Of a DNA stretch of 64,000 nt, positions 1 through 14,338 are shown in pieces. Source of the stretch: Caenorhabditis elegans. Taxonomy: Eukaryota; Nematoda; Chromadorea; Rhabditida; Rhabditidae. The position numbers and the translations under genes were made by a program. Numbering within the stretch: the stretch's first letter is position 1; every line of letters begins with the position of its first letter. The notes under the pieces were generated by a model. The model made no database searches. It was not told where the DNA came from and saw only the letters and a list, made by a program, of their open reading frames with translations. Location of the stretch: the NCBI RefSeq assembly GCF_000002985.6, contig NC_003279.8, forward strand, positions 5,394,001 to 5,458,000, read 5' to 3'.

Positions 1-3000
1 TTGGGAGGGAATCAAAGGGAGGGAGAGGACAAAAAGATAAGTGTTGTGTAATATAGTCTGGTGGTGGTGGTGATGACAGTGGTGGCCAACAAATGAATGA
101 AAAAAAACGACGAAGAAGTTGCCTTTTTTGTTTCGAGAAAAGATTCATTTGACAATATTTTTGGTAATGAGGAAGAAGTGTACTTTCATGAAACAATAGA
201 GAAGCCACTAAGTTTTTAGCTAATTTAATATCCAGCATAAATCTTTGAAGAGGGGTAGTCGAATTGGGAATTTTTTAAAAATATTTTTATATGCCTCCAA
301 GTTTGCTCCTGATTTTTTATATCTATGCGTAGTGCCTCCAAAAAATTACCTGATTTTATATTTCGCAAATTATTTTTTGTACTGATCTCCGAGAGTTGTG
401 GGAAATTCACACCTGGGTTTTCTACTGGCGTCTTACAGAAATTTTGTATGATGACTCCTGAAATTCTTTAAGATCAAACCGGGAAGAGTTTGTGCACCAA
501 TGGTGCTAAAATAAATACCGGAATTCAAATTTTCTGCAAATTCAAGAATCTCAAAAAAATGTATTAAAACCTCCTGCGCTTTAAAGAATTTACAGGTTAA
601 TTTTTCTCATTGTTAACAAAATGTTCCAATTTTTTTGCAAAAAGTAAGTACTGGAGCAAGAAATTTAGACCCAAAAAGGTTTCCAGCTATCATTAAATTT
701 ATTATTGAAGAAAATTACTGTTTTCTGTTTTATTTCCCGTACCAAAAATTCAAAACATAAGACCCAAACACAAGTCACGAAAGAGATACGTTCGGTAGAT
801 AAAAGAAACTTGGGAGTAGCCGGCATATCATGCCATTTCCCCCTACTCACAACCCAATACTATCCGTTCCCATGCCCGTTTTCAATTTTCAAAACGAAAA
901 CGAATACCCTCTCGAAAACATTGGCAACATGAAGAGGAGGAGGAGATAACCATCAAGAATGGTGGCAAAAATGAAACAAAAACTGGTGGTATTTGAGGGT
1001 AAGAAAGTGAGAAAGAGAGGGGTGCCCTTGATAACAAAAGTCAAATTGGGAATTATTAGCTGACGCGGAAAAAGAAAACAAATTATTAGATAAAACATTG
1101 ATAAACTCGCATGGCTTTGGTTTTATCACAACAGGTTCAAACATTCTCAAAATTAACTTCTATTTATATGAAAGTACAAAAATCTTAATATCTTCAAAAT
1201 CAGTACTGTAATTTTAAAACTTTGAATAATTTTCAAAGGTTTTTCTAATTTATAAGCTACTAAAAATGACATTCAATAGCTTTGAAAGACTACCGTTTTG
1301 TACCACAATTTTTTTGAAACATATTTGAACTTCAAAAAGGAGTTTGATAAAATTTAGTGGATGACATTTCCAGTTGTCAAAAATTAAGTTAAAATTTTCT
1401 CTCTTTTAATTTTCCCATTCAAAAATTAGCTATGAACCTACAATGTTAAAAAAAAAGTACAATAATTGAGTACCCAGATGCCTGCTGCAATTCTCCTCAA
1501 TAACTCCCTCCGATTTTTGACCGGTATCATTTGTTTTCTAGTACTCTTTTTTGATAGTAACTAGTAGTTACTACAACCCATCGAACACCATCTTGAAAAA
1601 AGTACTAAGAACCATGAAACTCAGAGTAAAAAGAGTGGAAATGAGGAATTTTTATGAGAAGAGGCAACGGTTATCTTGTGGCTGTGTGGACAGACAAAAC
1701 CGAAGTTTTATTGAGAAAAGTTGGTGTTTCATTCTGAGAATAATGATGGCTAACAGGAGTACTTTGAGAAAATTGGCTGAAGTTTTGGAAAAGAGCAATT
1801 TTTTGGGGAACTGAGAAAGATATTAGCTGTATTCAGTTGCATTTTTTATAATTTTTTAAACAAAATAAGAATAAATAAATAAAAACTTGTCTACTCTTGC
1901 TTTGCAAGTTTATGGTTTTTGGTCGATGAACAAAAATTTTAAAAGGCCTGAAATGCTCAAATATACATAATAAAACGTTTCACTCATTTTTTTTGAAACT
2001 TTTTAATTCCTATCATAATTTCGAAGCCGATCAAAAAATAATGTTTTCTACGAAGTTTACATTTTAATTATCTTCTAACGACTTTTATTCAAATATTGCT
2101 ATCGTTTAAAAAAATTTTTAATTGAATTTGGCATGTTTTAGGTGAATATTAAACAAAAATGGGAAAATAAGAGAATCGGTAAATCCCTGAAAAAACTTAA
2201 TATTGTACGGAAAGCCACTTCTTTTATTTTTGCAAAATTAATTTTGAAAGTTTTGGAAAATCGAGAATCTACAAAATAATTCCCAAATATTCTGAAACTT
2301 TTGGAAATTTTAAAAAATCAAAACATTTTAGATTTTTAATTATGATGATTTTCTGTTGTGTTAGATTATTAAGGGGGAATTTATACATATTTCCCACTGA
2401 TGGTATCTTCAAATATCTTCACTGAAAAAAAACCAAGATTATCAAACACTTTTAAAATAATTATAGATCGAATTTTCTTCATCTGATAAATCATTACGGT
2501 CATACCAAAACGCTAAGATATTCTTTGAAAAAAGCCAATAAGGAAGTTGAATTCAAAAAGATAAAAAGAGGAGAAATAGCTAAGTAGATAAGAAGGTACA
2601 AAAATCATGAACACTTATTTTGTTTCTTTTTTTCCGAGTTCGATTTTTGAACTTTTGTTTTCATTGAAACTTTACAAGATACAACGTGTTCATTTAATTT
2701 AAAATTTAAAAATTGCACAGAAAAAACAATTCTACAAACTCTTTCATCCTGTGATTTCTGAGTTTTTATAGACAATATATACATCCATTTTCTGAGAAAA
2801 ACATTTACATGAGAGCATTGAAATCAAGGAGAGTGGGGGAGAAATCAAAAAGTATGACGTCACAAGATTTGAGACACTTTCCGAAAAGCATAAAGAGCAA
2901 CATTCAGGATGGGAAACCATGGGGTTTCGGGTTTTAGAAAAAGCTTGGGCTGTTAGAATTTCATGGAAAATGCAGGAAATTGGGATTTTTTAGGGTTTGC

Positions 3001-6000
3001 ACAACTGTTCCGTGCAAGAAAACTAATTTTTACAGTTTATATCTCTGCCCATTTTAATGCGTAAAACTATACAATAATAAACAATAAAGAGTCAGCTAAA
3101 ATTGATTCTTTCAAAAATTGGCATTGTAAGTTTTCATATTTATTTTTTAGTAAACAACAAAATTTCTCAATAAAACAACTCAATTTGCAAATTCTAAGAT
3201 TTTTGAAAAAACCGAGATATTTTTTTAAATTTTGGTCAAAAAACTATGACAGCTCCATGTGAATTTCAAGAACTGCGGCAAAGTCAAAAATGGTATATTC
3301 TTTCATGTTTGGCATGATTCGGTGAGGTTATTGTTGTCAAAGATGTAACACTGACATGAACAATTATGCTTATGCTAATTATGCTAACACTTAAATTTGC
3401 CTTCTCGCGTAAAAAATGAAAAGCCTCAAGACACAAAAAGCTAGATCTCGATGGGGCATTTGTTTCGGAAAATGAAAAGAAATGGATTGTTCAACTGGTT
3501 TTTGGATAGTCTCCCACTATGGACACAATCTCTTCTCAGACACTTTTTTATCTTGCAGATGAAAATGGAAAAAAGTGGTAGAATTTCATGGGCTTTACAA
3601 CTTTTTTGGTTAATTTATTAAAGGAAACCCAGATTTTTGATCGGTAAGTTAAGTTGCACGTAGAATTGAAAATCAAAGAAAAATCTCAATTACAAAAAGA
3701 AGAAGTAAGTGAAGTTTGTGTTTTGGGGGGAAATAAGGTTTAGGTTCGTTTTATATTTTCATACCTTGAAAATTGAGAGAGTCAATAATATTTGTTAATG
3801 TCATCAAAAACTTCTGAAAGAGTAAAATTATTTTCCAAAAATTTTTCCAAAATTTTTTTTTAATTTTCCAAAAAATCAGTTCAACTCAATATTGTCGAAG
3901 TAAGTTAGGAGATTTTATGAATAGAAATTTGAAAAAAAAATCCTGCCTTGATTGAGATTTTAAAATTTTTGATGTCTGAATATTTTCTAATTATTTGTAC
4001 ACAAAGTTCAATTTCAATTTGTTCTTCGCCAATTTGAACCCCCAGTTGTCACGTGTACCGTATTTTTCGGAAAATGAGTAATAAGGAAGCGAGAAAAAGG
4101 GAAAGTATGAATTAGTTTGCCGAATGTTTTATTTCGACATACATATGTTTTCATTTCCGTCAATAATTTAGAATAATTTTTATTTTTGAAACTGAACTTT
4201 TTAAGTACAGTTTTGGTGCGGGAAAGATATTTTCAGATTAAAATCCTATTGGAGCTATAAATAGATAATCCGGTTTGTCAGGAAAATCAACTTACCTGAT
4301 AAACACTTTAAGAAATTTTAAAAAATTGTAATGTTCATATAATTATAAGTTCACAGAGTTCCAGTTTTTTATCGATTCCCGTTACAAAAATGAGGTCAGT
4401 GATTTGTTCAAGTTTTTGAAAATAAGTTATCTGTCGAGGCTTACTTTAAAAGAAAAAATCGTTTGAACTTTGTTTAAGAGAATAGGTGCTAAAAATATTC
4501 ACTGATATATTGGTAAGTTGGAAATTTTAAGTTTTTGAGAAATTCAAACTATTCCTGTATATTAAATTCTAATAGTTTTTGATGCAAATAATTGGAAAAT
4601 TAAATATTAAAATCCAGATAACAAAAAAATTTGTTGATCGACAAATAAAATTATGATAGGTGAAAACTGAGTAGTCACTTTTTTGACAGGAACTGAAAAA
4701 TCTAATTTTTGACATTTTTAACTATGATTTTTGACTTTTCAGTACCATAGCAGTGATTTCAAGCCATTTTCCACTGGTACTCTACCTTTAGAAAAAAATA
4801 TACTCTCAACACATGGGAACTTTTTTTTGGAAATAGCAGCAATGCTATTCAAAATATTCTGAAACTAATCTCAAAACCTACAGATCTATAATAGTAAACA
4901 AGAATTTGTTTAGTTACCCTTGTAAAAATCACAAATATCCCGTACGAGTCGCACGTACGGGCACAAAAAACCGTTCTAATGTGAATTAAAATCAATGATA
5001 ATCCGCCTATCCTCTATTCACAAAACCAACAAAATTATTGGTCAGCATACATTTTTTATGAATAATGAAAAGATCAACGGTTATACTATGAAAAATTGTT
5101 TCGTTTTTAATAAACTTTTTGAAAAAAAATGAAGTGAAGTTGAATAGTATGGGTTAAAGTTTGGTGATCATGAACCAATAAAAGTTTGAAAAACGAGAAA
5201 AAATTGAAAGGGATCTCGATGCAAGTATGGTGCTTAATTACATTTTAATTGTTTTTATTTGAATAATTTAGGATTTCGAATATGCAGGAATACTGTAACT
5301 ATTCCAAAAACTCAATTTGTTCGAAATTTGGCAGTTACCAAACGTTTGGCTGAAATGTTTTTAATCCAAAATATTTTAGATGCTCCTTTTGGCAGATTTT
5401 ATGCAAAGTTATATATTTTTAGATTTTAAAGAAACCAAAAATAAATAAACAGTGAAAATCATCGACTTCTGCGACCACAAACCTCCTTCTAAAAAAATAA
5501 GTCATTAAATGAAAGAAAAACAAATCGTCTTGGTTGTTCTCTCATTTCACACCGTTTCAAATTGCTTTTGTTCCCACTTTAACTATCCTTTTTTAAACGA
5601 CGACGTGTTTGGCAAGGAGTGAAAACGATTGAAATCGAGTACTTTTTCAGCAAACAAACAAGTAGTGTGACTTGAAAATCAAAGCTGAAACTATAGGTTC
5701 CGGATGTATTATTTATCATTTAGATTTATTAACTCTACTTTGATTTTCAGCCGTGTGTGTAGGCTTATTGAACATCATAACATTCTTTTTGAAATGTTGA
5801 TTGTATTTGTTTTAATATGGTAGTTTAGCAGTTCTCAACTTTGAGCTTTGTCAAGGCAGTTTCATCGAAAAATCAGTTCCATTTTCAGCAAAAAATGAAT
5901 GTACCAGCCTCAAAAATGTAATTAAAACAAAATCAAATCTGCATAATTCATGAACTAACTATAGTTATTAAGAATCAAAAAATGTTACTCTTCAGTGCTT

Positions 6001-7858
6001 CTTCGTTACAGTCCTGTTTTCTTAACCTTGGAAAACTCACCCGAAGCTTCGTTTAGGAGATTGGCAGTTAATAATTCATATTTAATTGTTTCTAAACATA
6101 AGCTATCGAATGGCATAGGTTTTACACTTAGGAAAGTTCCGTTGGACAACCTCTGATCGTAAGCTTTTGAAGCAATATCTTCAAAATTTCAAAAACTTCA
6201 AGTACTTAACATTAAAAACAACCCATACAAATTGACCACTCCTAGACTACTTGAGTACTTCCACGTGACGGAAATAGAAGGTATTTTGTTTAAAAACACG
6301 TGGAAATGAATGCCATCTTAATTTCTATTTCACACGGCTGCCAAGGTCGACTTGGTGCCAAAATCACACGAAATCTGAATCTATCCATCGCCGATTCTCT
6401 ATAGACTCTCTAATTCTCATATTCTTTCAATACTCTCTCATTTTAAATTTGAAGACGTGAAGAATGATCAGAAAACGAACCGGGAAGTAAAGTAATTTGG
6501 AAGAAAGTTGAGAGATCATTAGGAAAAAAGAGGGATGAGCAGAGAACAAGAGAAATAAATTCAAAAACTGGTATGATGAGAATCTCAATACGTTTTTGGA
6601 GACAAGAGAGGTGGGTACTGCAAAAATGTTTAGATAAGTTGTAATAGAGAGAATTAAAGAACAAATGAAACCTTTGAAAAATGAAAAAGATATGAAGATA
6701 TAGAAGAACAATGTCAGAATTATTCAACTTTCAAAAAAATCAAGAGATCAGTTTCAAACAGTTAGTTTTGAAATTAACAGTTTTTTTTTTGAAATTAGGT
6801 TTCGTATAAAACAGTTAAAGATTTTAAAGCTAGTTTACAAATTTTTAGTAAAAATTTTGGAAGGTTGATAAATTTCAAAGCATTTGAAATTTATGTAGAT
6901 GTAGAACATCCTCTCATGTATTGAGCCCTGCCGTGTTTTAATGCTGAATGATAGAGCACAATTAAAGTATAAAATTCGTAGAATAACAATTTTTGGTAGA
7001 TTTCAAAAATTATTAAAAGTTGAAAACTATGAGCAATTTTGAGCATTTTACCTACGAAATAATTTCTAAAATTTATCAGTTCTAGGATAAAGTTAAATTT
7101 TTTCGTCTAACTCTCGGTAACTTTCTATAGAAAATATACATTCGGCAATTAAAAATAAATTATATAAATTTCAGTGTGGAATATATTTTGCCAGTTGCTA
7201 AATATCCATTTCAAATTTCTGTTGTTTTCTACGCCCTTTGAATATATAGCTTTCATCTTATTTTTCCAATACAGAAATCCTTTTTTCTGAAACTAACAAG
7301 CTTCATAAATCTATTTAACAGATGATACATTAACAGAAAATGAGGGAATGTAAAGTGATAAGGCGGATGGAAAGATAAACATTTAGCCGTTAAACATCCA
7401 TGAATTCGTCTTCTACTTCTTCTTCTTTTTCGTTGATCTATTTGTCAAAGGAATTACGATTGAAAGTGAGATTAAGCATAAGCGATGGTTGGCCGATGTT
7501 CAGAAAAAGAGAAACAATTGTTATGCAATCTGTTCGTTTTTGAGAAAATTATTGTGAAGCAGAACATCGAATGGGAAGAGATGACTGTAGTTTCAGACAG
7601 TTTCAGACAGTCAAATTTTTTTTAAATTATTGTTTCTTGTCAAATTACAGCTATTCTCATCAGTGCATACATGCAATTTTTTTTTTGCAATATTCGAATA
7701 CATAGCAAACAAAAAAAGTTAAAAAAAAACGAATTTTCACGTTTTAAAAAAAATGCAAAGAAAGTTTAAAAAAAAACAACGTTGAATTTTATTGACTTCC
7801 CCCCGCCATTCCCATATTTTCTGGTTTGTTCGAATAAAATTTCGAATCACATCAAGAC
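1..7858. other. Intergenic or distal non-coding stretch, no supported gene
   Basis: The stretch is strongly AT-rich with many A/T homopolymer runs. I found no open frame longer than about 90 codons with plausible codon use and no set of open segments flanked by consensus worm splice sites. Visible small structures are a GTG/GAT-rich simple sequence near 60-90, a CRE-like TGACGTCA near 2854, a short perfect hairpin CCCGTAC/GTACGGG at 4939-4961 and two tandem TTTCAGACAG units near 7591-7610. It may hold distal regulation of the gene at 7859 or an intron of a gene outside the window. Confidence 0.5.
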
Positions 7859-8847
7859 ATGCCGATTGAAGCTACAATGTCTACAAGCAAGTAAGTGAAC
7901 ATTTTAATTTCGCAACTTTCTTTATAAAGGCGCATCGGTCAAATTAGGTTGGGTCTCGCCGTGAGAAGTAATGTTGTAATCGAGCATTTAGATCCTCTGG
8001 GTATTTGTAGTCGATAAAAAGCAAACAAAATTCTCTACAAATAAGAAAAAATTGGTACCAAAAATATCAAATAGTGCTCCCATATTATTTTTTATCGCCT
8101 CAAGACCCAACAAATTAATGGGCATTTAGTTTAGAAATCACTTAGAGTTTTTCACGAAACATTAATATTGGGCTACAAAATTTTCGCTACATATAAATGA
8201 CGTTTTAAAGTTAAATATTCCAGTGAATCCGCAAATCTTCTGGTACCCTCATTTTTGCCACGTGGCGAAGTTCTCGGTTGGAATCTGACGTCGGTGGTGA
8301 ATCCGGTGACTCGACGTAAAGAATACACGTACACGGTGTGTGTGCAGACTGTCGGAGCATTTCAGTGCACCGAGCAAGCGGGCGTTGTCCTTGTGAAGTG
8401 TGATGGTCCATGTGGAAACAAGTTGCCAACCAATCATTTGATTGCATTGGGAAAGTGTGATCACATGTTGTGTAAGGCCTGCTTCGGCATTGTAAAGAAT
8501 CCGGATGGTGAGTGGAGATCTGATTTCCCGAGAGTTCATTCATTTTTCTTTCAGGATCCTATGGATGTTCGAACTTCTATTGCTGGTCGGAACCACGTGG
8601 AAACTTCCGGAAGGAAAAGGCCAACTACAATAAGGTCATCAACAAGCAGATCTGCCGTGCCAGAAAGTTCAAACAAGACGGGGAAGATTTGCAAGCATGC
8701 AGCAAATCGAATCTTCCCAAGACTCCTGCTGACCTATCGGACCGTGAGATGAACTCTGCGAAATCCTCGGAATCGGATACGTCGTCTTCTGATGGTTCTT
8801 CCTACCAATCCACTGTTGACTCGTACGGACTGCCAAAAAGATTCTAA
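7859..8847 (+). CDS. Small RING-like zinc-finger protein (nematode type), 202 aa
   Basis: Three exons, 7859-7890, 8224-8507 and 8555-8847, join in frame through GTAAGT and GTGAGT donors and TTCCAG/TTTCAG acceptors and give 202 residues. A cysteine/histidine cluster is visible: C70-x3-C74, C89-x-H91-x2-C94-x2-C97, then C110-x4-C115. This resembles a treble-clef or RING-like zinc site but the spacing is not the classical C3HC4 RING. The motif KCDGPCG followed by HLIALGKCDHMLCKAC looks like a family I associate with nematodes, possibly ubiquitin-ligase-like, but I cannot name the gene. The C-terminal 40 residues are Ser/Asp-rich and look disordered. An AATAAA lies at about 8873. The gene converges with the FERM gene downstream. 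The zinc-binding reading is seen in the sequence; any ligase activity is inference. Confidence 0.8.
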
Positions 8848-9324
8848 AAGCTTGATCTGAGATTACATTCGAAATAAAAAGTTTTTCTAAATTATGAATC
8901 CCTTTTATGAACATTTCAAAACTGGGGAAAGCATACATTCGTTTGATATCCGGATACGGGAAGAGATGAGGGGAATGCATTTGACAGGGGTTCATCCCTT
9001 TGGAATTTTGTGTCATTAGGCGGTGGTTGATTATTGGGTACATCGGTATAACTGGGAGAAAAAATAAAGCAAGTGAGCGAGAAAAAGAAAAGGAATTTTA
9101 AAAAAGAAGAAAAAACCAGCGAAGAGGATGAATTTGTATAACTGTTACGAATTATTTAATTAGACGAAAAGTTACATATTAAACTTAAAATGAAAAAGAA
9201 AAGAAATTGTAAAATACATTTGGGAAATTAGATATAAAAGAAACGAAAATCGTGTGAAGTGATGAACTATAGAATTTAGAGAAGTTACGATCTACAAAAT
9301 GATTTGTGAATTAAAGATCATTAG
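8848..9324. other. Convergent intergenic region (3' ends of two genes)
   Basis: About 480 bp separates the stop codon of the zinc-finger gene (+) from the stop codon of the FERM gene (-). It holds the AATAAA of the plus gene near 8873 and A-rich sequence. A 124-codon minus open frame starting at 9043 has no splice or codon support. Nothing else is seen. Confidence 0.6.
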
Positions 9325-12300
9325 ATCTTTGCTCCAAAATGCTTGCGATATTGTTCGACAACGTAGTGGCGAGTTGGCTCATAGTACAAATGCCTGAGGT
9401 CCGATAACGCTCGATGACTTTCAATAAAATCGTTGTGTGCCGAGTCTTCTGATTTCTGAAAAAAAAAAAACAAATTTTTCATATTTAGAATAAAGCTTTT
9501 AATAGCTTACTTCAAACAGAACAATAACAATGGCAACGATGAGCAGAAGTATTAGGAAGAATACGAAGCAAGTGTTGGCAATTCGAGAAATCAAACTCTT
9601 CGATGTCAAAGACTCATCCATGCTCAATATTGAGTCTTGCTTCTCTTCTGTGCATATTAGAGTGGTCCCATTGGTGTGTACAGTCTGAAAGTAAATTTAT
9701 TTAAAATGCGGCAAGGAAAAATGAGCAAAGTTTCGAGAAAATATCGCGGTAATTCGAATTAGCGTTTTTTTCAAGTTTAATGAATTTTGCTAGTTTGTCT
9801 GTAGTATCTCGGATTTTGGAACCATTCTACCAATATTATAGAGAAATTCTCTTCAACGCTACTCGATTTTTAAATTTTCAATCAAAAACTTACTTTTTTT
9901 CCCAAATCAACGCCAGATCCACCTCCATTGGCTAACTTTCCATTGCCATTCTTCTCAAGATTTTGCTGAAAATTGAACGTTATTTTGCAAAAACTTTCAG
10001 ACTATTCAAAAAATTTGCTTCTTAGAAACTAAAATGATATGTGCATCAAATAGGTTAGTTTTGTGATGTGTTCAGCGTGAAGCTTAAATTAAATTTTAAG
10101 GTGAGGGGGAGACATAGGAGAAGCTAGCTTAAGCTTGTGAGTTTCAAAATAAAAAATAAAGTTTTCAAATTTCAAAATAAAAAACCCCAAACCAAAGCAA
10201 ACAATAAAATAAGCATCACTACTACAAAACTACACCGAATGTTCCAGAAAGAAGACCTTTGCAGATCTGGGTGTGCTGGAAGCCAATGGACGTCCTATTT
10301 CCATATCTTGTTGGACGAGCGTGTTGAATTCTTGCTCCAAGTTTTGTGCTCTCGTCTGAAATGGCTCTGAATCCACGTCAAAATATAAATAATTATAATA
10401 CATTTGAAAAAAAAGTAATCTGTTTTAAAATAAAAGCATGCGTACATGCAAGCAATCAAAAGCAAAACAAAGGTGTGAGTAAGGGGGAGGTTACAAGTTT
10501 TGACTCCATAGTTACCGTACCTGTTGACCAGTCGTGGTTGTAGATGACGTTGATGATGATGACGTTGCAACTTCCTCTCGCTTGATAAGATGAACAGTGA
10601 AACTTGTCTGCAACCACAGGGGAAAATGGTGGAAAATGTCAGTGAATATCTCGTTATTTTTAAAAAATTACAGTCGAAAATATCCCTGTTGTAGACATTT
10701 TTTCAATTGAGTAGAAAGTGCGTGAGAATGTTAGATACACAAAAAGGTTCAAATGGACAAGTTACTGTGAAAAGACGACGAATTTTACATAAGCATGCAT
10801 TAGTTCGAGCAATTTTTTAAAGCAAGGAACGGATGTTTTATGGACAATTTTATCAATAACCAGTTAAATTTTCATTTTTTAAGGGGTGATAGAGCTGGTG
10901 GGGTTTTTTTTGATAAAAAGAATTGACAAAAACCGGCCCGAAACGATCGAATTTAATAATTAAACTTCTCAAAAAAAAAAGTAAAATTTTTTTATTGAAA
11001 TTTTGGGATTTTTCTTCCAAAAATACGGTACCCGGTTTCACCACGATAAGTGTTTGCTAAATTCACCTTTAAGATTACTGTAATTTCAAACTCTGTGCTG
11101 CAAAATATTCATCGAATTTTATATTTTTTGATGGAAATATCATTAGTTTCCAATTACAGTACTCCTTCAAAGAGCAAACCTTTTCGTATTCAACCAAAAA
11201 CTTTCGTATCGAGACCAAGTACCGTATTTTCGGTGCTAAAATTGCAAATTTTTGCATATGGGTAATAATGTAACTTTTAAATATTTATCTCGGTTTTTTT
11301 CTTCAGAAACTTACTGAATTGTGGTCGGAATGCTGTTGAGTGTGGACAATTGGCACAGGAGATGTCGATGGGGATGTACTCACTGAAAATGGAGAAGTTT
11401 AATTTTTGATTAGTCCATAAAAATTCCAAAACCTTCTCTCTCAATTGATAGATTTAAATTTGTAATTTTTGATAGATTATTGTTCTGAGTTTCCGAATTG
11501 TCCGGAGATGATGATGATGAAGCTGGGAATTAAAAAATATTAAAAAAAAACACTACTTCAATTTTTTTTACCTGTATTATCATGAACTGTAGTAACTTTG
11601 AGTGAATTTTGTTTCAGCCATGGCTGCTCAACACGTGGCGTTTGTCGTAGAAGATCATAACGAACGACACCAGAACCCGATGAAAGTGGAGCACTGATTG
11701 TGGAGCTGAAGGGAAATGTTTTAATTTCAAAGAAGGATATTGAAATCACTCACCAATTCAAAATCGATTCCTCATTTTCATTGGAAGTCGTAGTTTCATT
11801 CATAACTGCCGACGTTTCCATGATACTTTTATCAAAAAGAATCGATTTTGAATCTTCTTCTTCAATTTCCCGATAGACACGTTTTGAAGGAAATCGAAAA
11901 GTGGATCCGCGAGAGAGCAGTGGTATACGAGGTCTGTAACACATTTTTGTTTTAACGAACTATTCAATTAGTCTCACTTGGAGAATTTCAGTTTGACATC
12001 CTGAGCAGAAGTTTCATTGAAAAATGCTTGCTGCGAGAGAATATGAATCCAGAGATGTTTCGCGAATTGACCCGATGGACAAGTGTATTTCAGAGTCAGC
12101 GGTTTCTTCTGAAGAAAACATTATTAGTAAAAATTTTAAAATGATAATTATGAGAACCCAGAAACTTGAAATTTTTGAAATTAATATACAATCGCGCAAA
12201 ACCACAAATTCAACCATTTAAAATTAGTTTCTCGAATTTCAACCGTTTCCAAACATTTTTCGTCTTCATTTTTTTTGTTTTTTCTTGTTTTATATGAATT

Positions 12301-14338
12301 TTGCCTCGAAATGATGGGGTTATTCATGTATCTTCGCGACATGTATGACGTCACAACATGTATTTCAGTAATTTTTCTGAGTCTTTATAATATCACTTAC
12401 CGTTAGACTTTTATCCATAATACTTGGTGATCCTGGACCATGTCCATTCAGTGTCCCAGTGGGTGTTCCAGCAGCTGTGATCTGCCCACGATAATTTTCA
12501 GAAAGTGTCAAACGGATCTCTTTTCCCGAATAATCAACTTTGACAAGCTCACTCCAATCAATATTATGAGTACGAGATTGTCCAGTGTAAATAAGAATTC
12601 CTTTGCATGATGCACCGATGTAAACTGGCAATGTGTCGTGGGGTTCCTGGAAACGCAAAAAATAATTTATTGGATGAAAATTAAAAATCAAAATACCTTA
12701 ATAGTGTATGGATCAAATGCGTACGTATCGAGCTGGCTGGCCTTCTCCAGAAACTCCAATTCGGCGCTTTCGCTCGATTTTCCTCTGAAAAATCAGGATT
12801 TATTAAATTTTTAAATTATTTTCTCACTAACTTCAATTCTTTATGATTGTTTGCAATACGTTCTTCAAGTTTTGGTGTCTGTTTCAAAAGTAATTTATAT
12901 CCGCTAACATAGTTTCCAACATGCTTTTCCTCATTATAATCTCCAAGTTGTGCTTGTAAAATGAGAGCAGCAAGTTCAGCAGCTGAAGAGGTCGGACAGT
13001 ACAGACGTCCATGAAGAAGATCCCTTTGAAGTTGAACAAATAGTTGATACCTAAAAAAACATAATTTATTTTAAGGTTTTGTTATACATTTTAAATTTCA
13101 TTAAAATTTCTTTAAAAAGGTACAAACCTGAGATTTGGATCCCTTAGACGTGCTGGATCCGATGGATAATATCGGAAACGCAAATGAAGTGTCATTGATT
13201 CAGCTGGAAAATTGTTATTTTTTAATGGATAAATAAATAAATTTTCGTTAACTTGAACAAAATGGATAAGTATAATTTCTGTCTTAAAATAGTTTTGTAA
13301 AAGCACCAGAGAACCCGAAAAGGTGTGCTTGAAAATATAGATTCAAAATTCTTAAAAATTAAAAACAAAGGAAAAATAACACACGGTTAGAAAATAATCG
13401 TCTTTCTAATCATTAGTAAAATAAATCAGAAAAAGTAAGAGAAAACTATTTTAAAAAGGACTTTCACACAATAACTTACTTTTGCCGACTTTTTTAATTT
13501 CTTCTAAAATACAAATATTTGGGCTTTAGAAAAAGTTCGAATTAACGGGACGAAAAAAGTTTAAAAACTCACTTTTAAAGTTCTTAACAACATGATTAAT
13601 CGATCGAGTCAGGTCTAGCCAGTACTGAAAAATAATTTTTGAAAGTTCAAGCAAATTAAATTGTTTTTAAATACACAAAACTTCATAAAAACTGTTTTGT
13701 AGCGAATTTATCCATCGAAAAAATTTCGATTTTTTTTTAAATTATTTCAGGTTTCGACAAAAATGTAATCTCCTTCAAAAAATACATTTTGACTTTGTAA
13801 TTTTTTTTTCTCGGTAAATCGAAAACTGAAAGATTCGATTATTTTCAGAAAATCGTAAAACAAAGTTTTTGGTTAATTTTTTTTTCCAATTCCATGGAAA
13901 AATTATATAATCGATTATGAAAATTATCAATTTTTTATGGTAAAGAATATTTTAACAATTTTTTTTTGAAATCCTTACACGATGCTTATGGTGATCCTGA
14001 TATCGGAGACCCAAAAAGTCTTTCTCTTGAATATGTTTCAACTGACATACGTAATCCAATATAGTTTGAGCGGATTGCGTTCTCTGAAAAATCGTTTTTT
14101 AATGGAATATTACATTTTTTGAAAATATGTATTTTTAAATATAACTTACAGGAAACTCGTTACCAATAATATCAGAGTCGTGCAATAAATGAACGTTGCA
14201 CCGGACATCCTTAGGCGACATGAAGCTCGATCTGGAAGTTTGTTGCTAGGAGAATTCTCTTTCATATTATATACAAACAAACCTTGTCGAAGTCGTAAGT
14301 CGTCCGAGAAACGACGACGACGTGTTGTTTTGCGGCAT
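9325..14338 (-). CDS. frm-4: FERM-domain protein with C-terminal transmembrane segment (FRMD3/5-like; probably frm-4)
   Basis: About 19 exons can be chained. Coordinates I trust are 14338-14283, 14231-14150, 14083-13979, 13624-13573, 13503-13480, 13203-13128, 13050-12832, 12784-12697, 12646-12401 and 12108-11978, followed by about seven linker exons, the membrane exon near 9686-9511 and the last exon ending at 9325. The first ten encode a complete FERM domain: F1 with VRCNVHLLHDSDI, the landmarks YWLDLTRSI and LHLRFRYYPSDP, F2 with QLFVQLQRDLLHGRLYCP, and F3 with IDWSELVKVDYSGKEI and the closing helix AKHLWIHILSQQAFF. A Ser/Thr-rich linker follows, then one hydrophobic helix (CFVFFLILLLIVAIVIVLF) and a short tail ending AKI. 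FERM proteins link membrane proteins to actin and spectrin; a C-terminal anchor is typical of the FRMD3/FRMD5 group. The symbol is from memory of the locus. A TTTCCAG acceptor lies directly before the first ATG, so a 5' exon or trans-splicing is expected. Confidence 0.85.
11017..11240. repeat. Palindromic repeat in a FERM-gene intron
   Basis: Two arms of about 100 bp are inverted copies of each other. The left arm begins AAAAATACGGTACC and includes CACCTTTAAGATTACTGTAATTTC. The right arm holds TACAGTACTCCTTCAAAG and ends TACCGTATTTTCGG. It belongs to the same dispersed family as the copy at 23268-23590 and half-copies near 14831 and 38064. A self-folding, non-autonomous element is likely. Confidence 0.6.

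Noticed and set aside
1551-1814. 87-codon plus frame
   Set aside because: No splice partners, no recognisable domain, composition like surrounding non-coding DNA.
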